Of a DNA stretch of 64,000 nucleotides, positions 25,101 through 40,100 are shown piece by piece. Position 1 is the stretch's first letter. The number at the start of each line of letters is the position of its first letter. The stretch is from Echinarachnius parma (taxonomy: Eukaryota > Echinodermata > Echinoidea > Clypeasteroida > Echinarachniidae), in contig JBAMJV010007218.1 of assembly GCA_037951105.1 (NCBI GenBank), positions 1 through 64,000 of the forward strand, in the 5' to 3' direction. The notes under the pieces were generated by a model. It did no database searches. It had not been told where the DNA came from and saw nothing but the letters and a program-made list of their open reading frames with translations. The position numbers and the translations under genes are program-made.

Positions 25101-28100
25101 GACCAGGGAAAGCTGCTATGCAAGGGACTACACGACGTTTGCATACACTACGAATCCCCTTTGTTGTCATGCAGTGCGATGTTCGCACAACCGTTACGAT
25201 GCTTTGTTCAACACGTAAGCAATTGCTTAGGCAGTGTAAGCAAAAGGTTTCAGCACAAGCAAAAGCTTATGCATACGAAATTAAGCAATTGCTTGAACTT
25301 GATCTTTTGCTTGACAAGCTCTTGCTTGTGCTTGAAGCAATTGCTTATAAGCAATTGCTACGTTTTATGCATATGGCCCATTGTGTAGGATACAGCCATT
25401 TTATTATTATAGTTAACCTGTACTACAGGTTATGCAGAGGAGTAAGTACTACAGTTCTTTTATTATGATGGGATTGCACAAAAGCCTTTTCATGGTATTA
25501 AACCTTGATTAACAATAGCCTGGTCACATCAGCCTCTTCAGCTATTGATCACTATGAATGATCACTTTGTGGCCTTTGTATTACTGACTGTGATTCAATC
25601 AATTGTGACATACACATGTTCTGGAAAAGTAATGTGTATCATAAAAGGCAGTTCCAAAGCCCTACAAAATATTTTGGATCACGCATTTCTTACTATTAAA
25701 CTCATCAGCCACTTTCCAACTCCGCCTTATTTTGGCTGGTGATATTAACCCTAATCCAGGGCCAAACACGGATACTCACATAAAACCACTCCAAAGTAAT
25801 AAAAGATATGTGTCCGATCTTCTTGCCCTTAGTGAGTGATTCTTGTTCGAAGTGTCCGATTCCCCTACAAGCATGGAGAACCATCAATGATCTACAAATT
25901 AATTCAAAACTACCAACACGCCGAGGACGTACCTCACGTGACTATACGCAACGCTTCTTTCTACAATATTCAAATTATGCAAACTTTCGTAAAGTTGCTC
26001 GAGCTACACCATTAATCACCCCGCATTCTACACATAGACAAGCTCTAAGTGTTCAATCTGTTAATAATGCATCAAGTAAGTTGTCTTTTGAAAAAGCAAG
26101 GTTCGCATTTTGGAATGCTCGTTCTATAAAGAATTAAACCGCATCAGTAATTGATCTATTACTTGGAAATAATCTGGATATCTTGGCAATCTGTGAATCA
26201 TGGCTTCACGGTGATGAACGTGATAATCACACCATTGCTGACCTGAAACAGGCTCTCCCAGATCAGGTATCCAGACAAACCAAGGGAGGGGGAGGCTGCA
26301 TCGTGCTCCGTAAGTCATTTGTTGTTCGTTATTACTTTGCAACACTTAAATATTTTATGCTGCCACTTCATGACTTTTTTTCTTGTCTTGCGCATCTTTT
26401 GATACCAAATTTGCGCACACCGGGTCAACGATCCATGTGTTATGTAACATTTTGGGATTGCGTGTCACTGAAAATTCAAATTGTAAAAAATTCTTTCATA
26501 TATAACATTTGTTAACGTTTATACATGCACCTTTTATGTTGCAGTTTTACACCCATCTTTTCACATGTAATGTTAGTATTCCAATTTGGCATGGTGAAAA
26601 AAACTTACTGCATTCTCATTTGCATAAAAACATATAAAACGGTAAAACTAAATAAATTTTCAGGATTATCCTAATGTTTTATCAGAGATTGGGTAAGTTT
26701 ATATAATCTTAGCATGTACATATGCATATAGTACCAGGAACACATTTTTGTTTCATAAGAATCACCATATATTTAAAAAAATACAAACAAAAATACAATG
26801 TTTGCATAATTAATTAGCTTTCGTTAGCATATTCTAATTAAAAACAAAAACTATGCAATATTGTAGAGCTCATGGACATCTATCGCCATGCCAAATTTGG
26901 AGTTGATCAGAGTTTTGATTGCCGAGAAAAATGCAAATAAAATTTTTTTTTAAATACAATTTTTGCATAATTAATTAGCTCTAATTAGCATGTTCTTATT
27001 TGTAAAAAATTTTAAAGGGAAATTCCAGTAGTGGAAAATAACTTTATTGGCCAAACTAATTGATTAGTTTTGTTGAAATAGCATAAAAAGGGTCGTGTGT
27101 GGAAAAATCAGAACCTTAGTATCGTTAAGTGCAGAAATATCAGTTAAAACGTTTATGAAAGCCGCTGACATTGAGCCTAAATTCACCGTCCGTTTGGCCC
27201 GTCTGCGCTGGCCACATAGATACGCTCGTTCGAGCAATTCGCTCGTGGGAATTACCATGTGCGCATTTGCCATAGGATTAACACGCATCGCACGCAACAT
27301 ACAACCATCGGCGAGATATCATTCCGCAGCGGATAGCTTTGTAATTTACCAAATATATTAACTAGTAGGCGGTTTCTATGCCGTATTAGTAAAAACATAT
27401 TCTTTCACATGATTGGTAATAAGAACGTACATTTAATTTTTTGTGTGTGGGGCGTTTCCCACTACTGGTATTTCCCTTTAACTACGTAATATTGTAGAAC
27501 TTATGGACATCTATCAGCATGCAAAATTTGGAGTCGATCGGAGTTTCGGTTGCCGATATCTTAGGAGGGGGACCCTTTTAGCCCCCCTTTTTAGGGTTAA
27601 GATGATTGCATTAGATAAATATTTATCTTTTGAATATATTGATTTATCCCTCCAGTTTAAGTCATGAAATCTGACCTTACAATCGATAAACATAATGGAT
27701 TATTGTGAAGTATACAAAGATAAGCTAGAAATAGCTAAAAGTCAATATTTCACTTACAAGCTCCAGAATAGTGATGCAAAGACCCTCTTTAGCATTGTTA
27801 AATCATTGAGTACCCCCAACACCAATAAAGTATTGCCTCCATTTGATTGACCTAAAACTCTTGCTGGAGAATTCGCAGAATTGTTTAAGGCTACAAATCA
27901 TTGGAATCCGTGCTGATCTGGATGCTACTGATCCTCTACCTTTGTCAGTTGATCCCCCTAGAAGAGAGCCGGAATTAAAGGGTACCACCACCCAAAAATA
28001 ATATTCTTATTATAGAAAGGTACCATCTTTAGTATTCCATTCCTTCAACATTTCACAAAAATATGTTTTCAGAAAAAAATATATAATTCGAAAACGCATC

Positions 28101-31100
28101 ACCATTCTCAACCATGCGTTCATGCGGTCTGAATTGCGTAGACTATATGCGTGCAGAGCCAGAGCGCACTGTGCAGAGCGAATGAATCATCCGGGAATCT
28201 ATTGACGTACGCATGAAAGCATTGGCGCACTCGCAAATGCTTGGCCCGTATGGAACCAGGAAATAGCAGTGGTTCCGTAAGTGGTGGAAATTAATTGCTT
28301 TGTTTATGAATTACACAACCCTTTGCAAAATGTTGGGTATCTATTTGATATCACAAAACGGTACCAAAACATATACAAATGTGTTGTCCTTTGCCTGGTG
28401 GTCCCCTTTAACTTTTGAATTTTAGTATGGATACTTAAAATGTAAGAAAATTTATAATGTAATCTCCATCAAAAACTTGTTTGCTCGACCCAATCCCCAC
28501 CCAACTCCTAAAGAGAAGTGCATTGATTCACTCATCCCAGTGATAACAGAAATTGTAAATAGTTCATTGTCTTCTGGGATAATTTGCCTGAAGTCTTGAA
28601 GATGTCACATGTATTGTTGATTCTTTAAAAATATAATCTCGATAGAGATGTTCTACAGAATTAACGGCCAGTGTCACTATTACCTTTCCTTGCCAAGGTT
28701 ATTGAAAGGTGTGCCTGTAAACAGCTTCAAAATTACTTTGAAGCTAACGATTTCTACGCAGAAACACAATCAGCATACAGGCTTAATTATAGTACTGAAA
28801 CAGCACTTCTCAGGGTCCAGAATGACCTCCTTACAGTCACAGAGCGGTACATGTTTTAATGAGGCTAAAACGCTTTTCTCTTTCAGATTCCGCCGATCGT
28901 ACTTTCTCTCCCTAGTATTACGCGGCTGGAGACACATCATTTTTAAAATGCGATAACTTCAGTTTGCAATAACTTATTTTACAATGTAATATATGACATT
29001 GTAGAAAATATTTCACTCTTTGCTTCCATATAATTATATTTTTAATTTGACAAAGACAAAAAGATGAAAATCAAGTGTAATAACCTGACAAAATTCACTT
29101 TTTAAAGTTTTTTTTTCATTCTGCTTGAAAACTTACAAAACGTAGTTGCGTCTCCTTCATATTTATACCATATGAAAGGCAATTTAATACACTTTATAAA
29201 TATGTCAATTTCGTAGCTGTTTATTTCGTAATCGGGTCAGGAGCCAACAAAGACCAGCAAAGGACAGAATCAAATATCAAATTGTTGGCATTCAGCCGCA
29301 ACCCAGCCCGTTGATTGGTTGAATCAGCATCATGCAGATTCTCCACGTCCCGCGATGAAGAGAGATGGGGAGAGAGATTTTCTCTTTCCCACACAGCGCG
29401 ATGTTCCGAGGGGGAGTCTGGTATTGCGTTATTTGATTTAGGCCAATCACTGTCCCGCTTCAAACACACCCCTTCGTACCATCCAATGGGAATGCTCGTT
29501 CGCATTTTGTTCTTAATTTGTACTTGAGTGGTATTTTCTTGGCTCCTGACCCGATTATCCAACGTAGCAAAATAAAACCTACATATCCTGAAAGAGTATG
29601 AAACATGCTTTACAGTGATTATAAAATCAATGAGACGCAAGAAGTATAAACTGTTATTTTTAACCTCTGAACTTGTGCAAAATTGGTGATATTTGACAAC
29701 AAATTTTACTGGTTAAATTCGGTTTAATACTTGATTTGATATTATAGACATAAACTATGATTCTTCCTCTAAAATTTGATACCACATTCATTCATTAAAG
29801 ACTATGTTAAGGTTCCATAAAGCTCAAAATAATACCCCTCTGCATTGCTCATTAGCGTCTTTTCGCTCTGCGACGGGAGTGCGGCTACGGGGGATTTAAA
29901 TTAGCTTTGATCGTCCCCGTACTCTGGCTACCGTCGCGATCTAATTGCAGTTTCGCAATTCTGAATACGCGGGAGTTTCACTCGTTCCATTTATCATGCA
30001 TGTTGTAAGCATACGGTATAGGCAGTACAAATCACAACATACTGTAATGTGCATGCAGCGCGTGTGTACGAATCAGTGCATGAAACACGTGAGGCAGCGA
30101 GCCTCGCCGTCCAAGCGCCCTGATTGGCTGATCACGTACCCGCGTAGCGGCTCTACGCACGACGTTAATTCGGCGAACTACCGTCCTAGGTTTGGCCGCT
30201 ACGGGGAAATTTTCGCTCTGAGTGCGACCCCCCGCTAAGATTAGCGTTGTAGCCATAGTCCCGTCGCCGAGCGAAAAGACGCTATTGGTGCGTGCGCCCC
30301 GCAAATCTATGAATACGAGTTGAATGATTAGAGCGGAATCTGGCTGAGTAGCATTCTGACTGCTTAGTGCTACTGACAAACATCGTGAAGCAATCTTGGT
30401 GCTTCTCGATCTCAGCGCAGCCTTTGACACAATTGACCACACAATGTTATTAGAGATACTTCAGTCACGCTATGGCTTAGGTGATGCAGCCCTTACTTGG
30501 TTCTCATCATATCTCAAGGACCGTAAGCAGACAGTTGTCATTAATGGCTGTATAAGTCTCAACCTCACTTCTTTAATTGTGGTGTTCCACAGGGGTCTGT
30601 CATCGGCGCGTCTGCCTTTTCATTTTATGCTACCCCACTAAGCGACATAATTTCTGAACACCAAATTAATCATATATGCAGATGATGTACATTGATTTTG
30701 ACCCCTTAGAAAAGCTTAGTGCTATTAAACGCTTGGAATCTTGTGTCGCAGACATCAAAGTCCTGGACCACCCAAAATAAACTTAAATTTAATGACACAA
30801 AAACAGAAATTATTCATGTAGGCTCACGCTTTCGTCCTTGTTCGATCCCATTAATTAAAATTGGAGATACTTTTGTGAAGCCTGTTTTAAAGACTAGGAA
30901 TCTGGGCATTATATTCCATGAACATCTCCAATTAAAAGATCAAGTTAGTAAAACTTGCTGGATGGTCTGGCATCTAAACAAATTGGTAAATTGAATTGGT
31001 ATGAATGAATATCAGTATTATATGAATAAAGTATGGAATGGTTTTGGAAGTATATTGAGTGAAAATTTATACTATAAATATTGCCGATTGGAAGGTGTCA

Positions 31101-34100
31101 AAACATAAAGAATCTGTGTTTGCAAAAAAAAATGCGCATGAGCGCATATACGTAATACTTTCTTTTGAATAAGAAATATTGCGTTAATTTTCGTCACACT
31201 GCTACTTCCCCATGGTATGTTACAATATAATATAAATATAAGGGAGTATAAATTAATTATATATCGTAATTAGTATCAATTCAATTCAATTTCAATTTAT
31301 ACAACCAAATCATTAAAAATCAAATACAATGTTTATACATGAATGCTGTTGTACAATGTAAAATACAATGAATGGAAGGACACCTAGGAAGCATAGCTTG
31401 TTTAGGGTCATTCCATGTCAAATCATCCCCAAAAAGTGAAAATTTTCATCGTACCCCCTTCAAATTTGCTAATATTTGGTATGTATGATATTTCAACCTT
31501 TCAAAGCGCAAATATTTAAGTTTTAGCCCAATCCGCCCAACGGTTTTGGTGCTTCTGGGGTAGTTTTGTCAAAAATGGGCGTGGGCACCGTTTTTCAAAT
31601 CGCCATTGTCCGTTAACCGTTGGGTCAATTTATTTTGTAATGGAGTCATTGGACTGGGGATGTTATATGCAATCCATTTATGCCATTTGTTTTCATGCAT
31701 GAGTGAGTTTGGATATGATAACCTTTGACCTTAGGCTTCGACCTTCCGTTTTACCTCGTGGATCAAATAATTTTGAGAATTTTTTTGGCCTAAATCTTGG
31801 CTTGATATAATATCTACAACATATGAAAGAATTGGAGATGTATTATTTCTTGTTTTTTCTACAGCCTTGTTTTAAGTTTGCAAATTTCATGTAAAATTGA
31901 ATTATTTTAGACCTACACTCATGTCCAAGAATTCTATAGGGGTCTATTGTATGAAAAAGACCTTTTCAAAGTCAGGATTAGAGCCTATTCACACTCGGCT
32001 CACCACTGTTAAATAGACCTGCTAATCCCCATACAATAGCAATACAGACAAATGACATTCTAATGATACCACATGTTTCCAACCTGACAATGGCCCTGTT
32101 GCTGAAAGAGATAAATCAATTGTGAGTCAGATCAAATGTTCTAAATGCACAGATCTGATTGGTTGAATACACAGAAAATGTCTCTCTCTGCAACAGGGCC
32201 TAGGTGGAGATCTTTTCTTGAATAAAATATTTCAAGTTCAAGTTCAAATTGCAAACTTACATCAATTATGAGAGCAAATATCTACAGGTATCCCTTTTCA
32301 ATTAATTTAATGTTTCTATGCATCAGAAATTCATGCAATATTAACATGATTTGCAATCTGTACAAATTCAAACCTGATTCTTTCCAACTATACCAAACAC
32401 AAACAGTAACTACCCTCTAGACAACTGCTCATAATTTTATGAGTGTTATGAGTGCTTAAGATGTGATCTTACCACAATATTTCTACAGTTGTTTTGTACA
32501 CTATGTATGAAAATCAGAGATACTTCTTCATGCCTGAAAGAGCTTAGATTAAAGACAAAATGACCTAATTTCAAAAGTCACAAGAACTTGCGCATGCCTG
32601 TCCATTTCTGTGAAACATCACATTTGCTTAATGCATTTTTATGGTTTGTGAAATTTCAAATTGCACTGTTATTTAGTTGCAATTAATGCATTTAAAAACA
32701 AGTGCCATTAAAATCAAAATGAGTGGAATATCAAACAGCATTGTTTTTGTGTTTGGTTTAGTTGGAAATAATCAGGGTTGAATTTGTACAATTGCAAATC
32801 ATGTTACTATTGCTTGAATTTCTGTTGCATAGAAACATTAAATTCATTGAAAAGGGATACCTGTAGATATTTGCTTTCATAATTGATGTACAAGTTTGCA
32901 AATTGAACTTGAACTTGAAAGATTTTATTCAAGAAAAGATCTCCACCTAGGCCCTGATGCAGAGAGAGACTTTTTCTGCGTTTCAACCAATCAGATTTGT
33001 GCATTTAGAACATTTGATCTGACTCACAATTGATTTATCTCTTTATGCAACAGGGCCATTGTCAGGTTGGAAACATGTGGTATCATTAGAATGTCATTTG
33101 TCTGTATTGCTATTGTATGAGGATTAGCAGGTCTATTTAACAGTGGTGAGCCAGAGTGTGAATAGGCTCTAATCCTGACTTTGAAAAGGTATTTTTCATA
33201 CAATACACCCCTATAGAATTCTTGGACATGGGTGTAGGTCTAAAATAATTCAATTTTGCATGAAATTTGCAAACTTAAAACAAGGCTGTAGAAAAAACAA
33301 GAAATAATACATCTCCAATTCTTTCATATGTTGTAGATATTATATTGAGCCAAGATTTAAGCCAAACAAATTCTCAAAATTATTTGATCCACGAGGTAAA
33401 ACGGAAGGTCGAAGCCTAAGGTCAAAGGTTATCGTATCCACTCTCGCTCATGCATGAAAACAAATGGCATAAATGGATTGCATATAACATCCCCAGTCCA
33501 ATGACACCATTACAAAATAAATTGACCCAACGGTTAACGGACCATGGCGATATGAAAAACGGTGCCCACGCCCATTTTTGACAAAACTACCCCAGAAGAA
33601 TCAACCATAGCGCCAAAACCGTTGGGCGGATTGGGCTAAAACTTAAATATTTGCACTTTGAAAGGTTGAAATATCATACATACCAAATATGAACAAATTT
33701 GAAGGGGGTGCGATGAAATCCATTGGGTGATTTGACATGGAATGACCCATTAGGGCCCTTTTACATATCAATACATAACAAAATATTACATACATGTAGA
33801 CATTGATGGAAATATATATTCATACATACAAACTACATTTGTGAGCCCACACTTCCTGCCCCCAACTCGTATGCATATACACTCATTCCATGTAGCAGCA
33901 GATTTTGAAGAGAAAAGAAAGAAAGTTAAAAAAGAGGAGAAAATACAGAAGAACATGTATATAGAAATTCAGTTCATTATAGAATGGAGAAGGGGACTAA
34001 TAATGAAGAGGACTGGCCCCCTTCTGTAGCTTTCGCTACATTTAGTAGACGTGTGGCCTAGGGCTAATGAATCGGAGATAGGCGCCGCTTTATGTGCCAG

Positions 34101-37100
34101 AATTTTCACGGGAAGGACTAACTAAGTAAAGGTAACATTCAAATAATATAATGCACATGTAGATAGAATGGTTTACGGTGTACCGTGTCCCATCTATTGG
34201 GTGTGAACTTAGGATAGAAGCTTTTTCTCCAACATTTATATGTTGAATAGAAGTGGCTATACTCATATTTAATAGAGCTCAATTATTTGAAGGAAAAAAT
34301 GGGTCTGTGCATTTTTATTTTGTTCACATACTAACATGTGATGTGGACCTGACTTCCAATCATTGGATCCTTGGTTAGAAACTATCTGAGCCCAAGCACA
34401 TCTGTCCTACAACATGTCATTCACTCCATACTGCTGCTCTTTGCCAGGAGTATCAATGGGTACTAGCTTGGTCGTGTGTAACATCCCATTCATACTTATG
34501 TCTAGCACTGGCTCGGCTACGAAAAAGCCGGCCATTCATACTTGGCATGATCAACAGTGGATATTTGACGCGCAAGTATGAATACAAACAGTGGCTTGGA
34601 AATGTCTAAGACATGTCTGGGCATGCGCACTGTGTTCATATGACGTAACGATGACTAAGCAAATCTGAACGTGCGATACCGTAATGCGCATGCGCAACGT
34701 TGTGCTAGACGAGTGTCTAGCATCACAATTATGCCAGGCTGAGCCCAGACTGATGCTAGACATTTCCATTCATATTTGCGTCTAGCACTGGATTTATCCA
34801 GTGCCGAGCCAGTGCTAGACGTAAGTATGAATGGGATGTGTGTTAGCCTGAGCATTTCTTACTGTATTGCTTCATGCTCTTCATAAGTTCATAAACATGT
34901 AGTATGCACGATCATTTTATGCATTTGACCAATGATGACCATGCTTTCTTTATAATACATAATTATATTAATACAGACATCCTATGAAAATGTGATATTT
35001 GATATAACAACCATGTATTGTCATTCTTATCTTAGGTTAAACATCTGGAACTGAGTGCGTTGACTCTGAGCCAATCAGCTTCCAGAGATGTAGCCACATG
35101 GCTGTCCTTGTCCAACTTAACATACCTTATGCTGTTTGATGTACAACATCTAAGTGATGACTTCTTTGCCATGGTATCTGCTCATGCATCAGCAATCAAG
35201 GTAACTTTGTATTTGCCCATCAGTGCATACATGTAGTTATGAAGCTTGTTTGTATTGTAGGCACATTATACATTCTTCCAGATATGTAGCAACATGGCTG
35301 TCCTTGTCAAACTTGACACACCTTACCCTGGTCAGTGTACATCTAGATGATGACTTCTTTGCAATGGTATACGCCATTGCATCCGCTGCTGCAATCAAGG
35401 TAACTTTGAGTTAGCCCATCAATGTATAGTTATAGGGACTCAGGGAGCCAGTTTCTATTGTATGCCTATTAGCCACAACCTACATTCTTACTGTGGCCGG
35501 TTTTCATAAAAGCATTCTAATGTGTAATTAACTAATATCAACGGATCAAACATGCATCATTTTCTATCAGAGTTCCATATGCTATTGCATAATTGTAAAA
35601 TAAATTATATTGTTCTTCTCAATACAAGTGAGGAAGAGAACATTTTATTAAAGGGTACCACCACCCAAAAATAGTATCCTTATAAATGAAAGGTATCGTC
35701 TTTAGTATTCCATTCCATCAACAAGTTCACAAAAATATGTGTCCAGGAAAAAAAATGTAATTGGAAAACGCATCACCATTCTAAAGCATGCATTAAGGGG
35801 TCTGTATGTACGAGAATAAGTGTGTGTAGAGCGAACGAATCGCCTGGGATTCTATTCAATCCAAACGTACGCGTGAATAGCATTGGCGCTCTCGCAAATG
35901 TTTGGCCCGTATAGAACAAGGAAATGGTATTGGTTCCGTAAGTGGGGGAAATTAATTGCTTTGTTTATGAATTACACAACCCTTTGCAAAATGTTGGGTA
36001 TCTATTTAATATTACAAAAATTGTGTTTTACTGTATCTAAGGTAGATTTTCATGAAGATTACTAATACAAACACATTTTCCTCGTGGGAAAACCCGGTAA
36101 AATAAACAATCAACTTGTAAATTCGCTTTAGGAACCCCCGTAAAAAAATTGAGTCCGGGCGAAGAAAAATGACGTCATCTTTGTGACGTCACATAGGATA
36201 ATCGCAGTAGACGTACACGCTGAGTGCATCTACTCACGTTGATCGAATATTATTTCGATTTTTTTTTCAATATTTGCAAACATTTGTTTAAGTTTATATC
36301 ATGGAGGATCCACACACAGATGTGTTGCTGCATCCTGCTACAATGCATTTCTTAGGCATTTCGGATCGGTTAAAGTGATCAGTGTAAAGTGTCAGATATT
36401 GCACAAACTGACATTTGAGACTTCAATCCTATATCAATATCATTGTAAAATAGAATTGAAAGATTTGTGAAAGTTTGAAAGAAAACGAACACTGTTTACC
36501 TAGTGAAAAAACGAATATTGAGTTCATATTTTATCACCGAATACTGATGGTCTGTTGTAGATTTGTTGCAGTAATAATCATCCGTTTGATCTTGACGATA
36601 TCCACACCCGTGTATACAGCTACAGACGGTACGGAATTCATGGAATTTGCGCACGCTAGGCTCAAAGTTCAGTGGGTCGGGAAAATTTCCATGTGTTCAG
36701 CGACGACAATTGTACTTTTTATCAAAACCGTTAGCTAACGCTTTTGAAATAATGATTTTCAATGATAATTATCTTCATACTAAAGGGACATTTGAAAAAA
36801 CCGAACCCTATTTTATTCTTCTCTTACCATAAGCTAAACAACACGGCAGAAGAGAAACGAGGAAGCTAGACACAAGTTAGACACCCTACCTGTGTCACTT
36901 TAAGACTCAATTTCCAAGTAAATACGAGTTTGTTTTACTAGCAAGTCAAAGACTCTGCATGTAAACCATGCACATTCGAACTTTGAACTCCGTGTTGTGG
37001 TCCTCATGTGACATCATGACCCGATGGGCACGTACTACACGTGCGCGCTCCGCTATAAATAACTGAATACTTGTAGATGCGCATCTACTACAAGTATTCA

Positions 37101-40100
37101 GACAATGGTTTGAATAGGTGCTATTGAAGTGCATTAATGCATATCATTGACCGAGGTCCGTACAAACGTAATAATGGCGGCCTCCAGTGTTTGCGTAAAT
37201 AGTGGTAAAGGGCAATTCCACGATAACACCGGGACACTTTCAGAACACATTTTCGCTTTCCAAATGTAAATAACAAACTAAGTGTAAAGAATGAGAACAA
37301 TCTTTTATTGTATATCTTTGACTGTTATCACAAGCAACTTTGAAAAAAAAAATTTAATACAAAATGTTCATTTATTAATGAGTTACGCATCATTAATTAC
37401 TACTGTAACACCGGGACGGGAAAAGGACATGCTTTTTTAAACACTTTACATACTGGCAAAACTCTGTGAAGTTAGTGAACATTTTGAAACTTGGCTATAT
37501 GGATTTGGTTTAGTAGAGACTCAATAATAATAAGTAGGTGTTATTTGGAAAAAAAAATCTATCATGAAGATAATTATGAACTAGCATATAAAAAATTGTA
37601 CCGTAACACCGTGACCGTAACACCGGGACCTCTGAAAGGGCATGTACAAAGTCTATGGAAAATCAGGTTGCCTTACTATACTGGCAAAACTCTGTGAAGT
37701 TAGTGAATATTCTGGAAAGTGGCTATATTGGTTTGGTTTAGTAGAGACTCAATAATAATAATTGGGTGTTATTTGTAAAAAAAATCTATTAATATCAAGA
37801 TAATTATGAACTAGAGTATACAAAATTGTACCGTAACACCGCGACTGTAATGTACAAAGTCTATGGAAAATCGGGTTGTCTTTACTAAAAACTAAAAACA
37901 TTTTAAATTTTACTTCAGGTAGTAGATCATGCAAAAATTTAGTATATGTATGCATCAAGCTACCACCCCAACATGACAGAAACTAGCTGGTCACTTTAGT
38001 ATGCAGTGATTCTTTATGCTCCCTGCACTATTGCAATGTAAGTCCCGGTGTTACAGTCCCGGTGTTACAGTGACTGTAACACCGGGACCAATATTCAACA
38101 ATTTTTAATTAATTTATTAAATGTCCAATTATCAATTGAATACTTGTTTATGGTAGATATGTGTGGTCATGATTTGGGCAATTTAACTTTTTTTTTTTGT
38201 GTTTGTAATTTTCGCACAATGCAAAAAATATCCGTTTTTACCGTAACACTGGGACAATTTTCTTTATCATAAATGAATTGTTCATTGGAGCGCATCACAA
38301 TGAAAAAATTAATTTCAATGATTTTTTTTATTACATTCAACCTTAAACCTCTGAGAAAATATTATAAGTTTTTACCTCCTGTCTTACTTGCTCTTGCTAC
38401 ATTGATTTATTTTCAACACGTTTTCCAGACATTTGGGTGAAAATTAATTATTCATATTTTATGCGCATATTTTAATATGTTCCTGATGTATATTTCTATT
38501 TTAAAGGTCAGACTTTAAAAATTCAGTTCTTTAGCTTTATTTGATACCAAAATTGATACTATCTGACCATTTTGAAAATTTGGAGGTCATGTCCACTTGA
38601 TCGTGGAATTGCCCTAAAGCCGATAGTTTTCACATTTTTCTTCCAAAGCAGAAATCTGAGTCGGAGTAATGTTACATATAATTACGATGTATAAAGTAGT
38701 ATTAACTCTTTTCTTGAGTTGCATTGCCCTTTAATGTACGTGGAAGGAATGGACAAAATCCATACAATTTGTCTAAAATTCATGTTTTTTATCAAATTGA
38801 AGGGAGAAAATATGTGTTACATGTAGGTATCACTAACACCATTGACTATACCCCTTTTGATATGTCATCAAGTAATTTGTCTTTAAAATGGTATAAAATG
38901 GACAAAATAGCGTAAAACTTTGAACAAATTGATCAAAAAGTGCTTGGTCTAATAATTGTTTCCAAGGCTGTAGGTCCGCAGCCCTATTCCTTATATTGTG
39001 AGATGCCTGAATGAGAATACCAATTAGATACCTTAAAATCCCCATGTACATATATATTGATGCATGTAATACACTAGACACACGTATGTACCATTATAAT
39101 ATACTGGTTTGATTGTTATATCTGTTCACGCACATACATGTAATTCTGATCTTTATTATGATGCTTCCTTTGTGTGAGGCAATTGTGTCAACCCAAAAAA
39201 TACACGGGGGCAAAGAGCGATTCGCCCCCGATACCTTTAAAATCGCCCCCGTGAGCCACGGCATGGGGGCGAAAAAAAAAAGAAAAAGAAAAAGAAAAAA
39301 AAGCGCCAGAAACGTACCAAACATGGCATAATCAGATAGATCACATCATGATAATCATTTATTAGACCCTTGAGCAGTGAAAACGATGTAAAAAAAAAAA
39401 GAGCCCCCGTGAGCCCCAAAATAGCCCTCGTGAATAATTTCACGAGGGTGTTTTTTTTCCCTCCAAATTTTCAAAATCGCCCTCGTGAAAAAAAAAGTAT
39501 TTTTTTGTTGAATTGTGTATAATACTGTTTTGTATGAAGTACATAACGGGCAATTATACTTTGATGGTAATAATGCATTCATTCACCCCTACGAATTGTA
39601 TTGGATAATTGATTTGGACAATCATAAGTAATTGGTTACTAGTACAGCGAGATACAGTGATATGTAATTGTACATTTAGTACTTTTGACATTTAGTAAGT
39701 GTTGATTAGTATAAGCTATAATTGCAATTTACACTCCAATTTTATATTGTTCATAGAACTGAGACACTTTTTTTTTAATTCATTTGAATTCGCATTTGTG
39801 TGTACAAGTTTCAATTTATGGGTAACATCATTATATCCATAATCCATGTAATTGAAAAAAGTTAGTTAAGCCATTGAATGCAATAAATTATGAGTCATAC
39901 ATATACAATTTGTATTTGTATAACTCTTTAGCTTGCTTAGTAAGTGTTATATTAGTTATAATGATTTTAAATTTTACCTGGAAATATTAAATTTGCATAT
40001 GAATCGAGTTAATACACGATGCCTTAATATTATATTATTAGCTTTTGTTATTACTCATTTTATGTATCCATATATAAAACAACAATATTACTTACCGTCG

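Larger units (their letters stand above)
25440..31000 (+). mobile_element. Degenerate CR1-like non-LTR retrotransposon with nested insertions
   Basis: Read in order: a 2A-like motif (25738-25764); an endonuclease start, FAFWNARSIKN then TASVIDLLLGNNLDILAICE and SWLHGDER (26100-26230); a linker region, SQYFTYKLQNSDAKTLFSIV (27730-27790); reverse transcriptase LAKVIERCACKQLQNYFEAN (28690-28750), LLDLSAAFDTIDH (30402-30440) and YADD (30675-30686); and a tail, LGIIFHEHLQLKDQV, to about 30994. In-frame stops (TAA at 26135), frameshifts and four nested blocks make it dead. It shares the strand of the NLR gene and lies in the intron between LRR cassettes 1 and 2. Confidence 0.85.

Noticed and set aside
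39094-39582. Open frames rich in Phe or Lys
   Set aside because: They arise from A/T homopolymer runs and the repeated CGCCCCCGTGAG segment.
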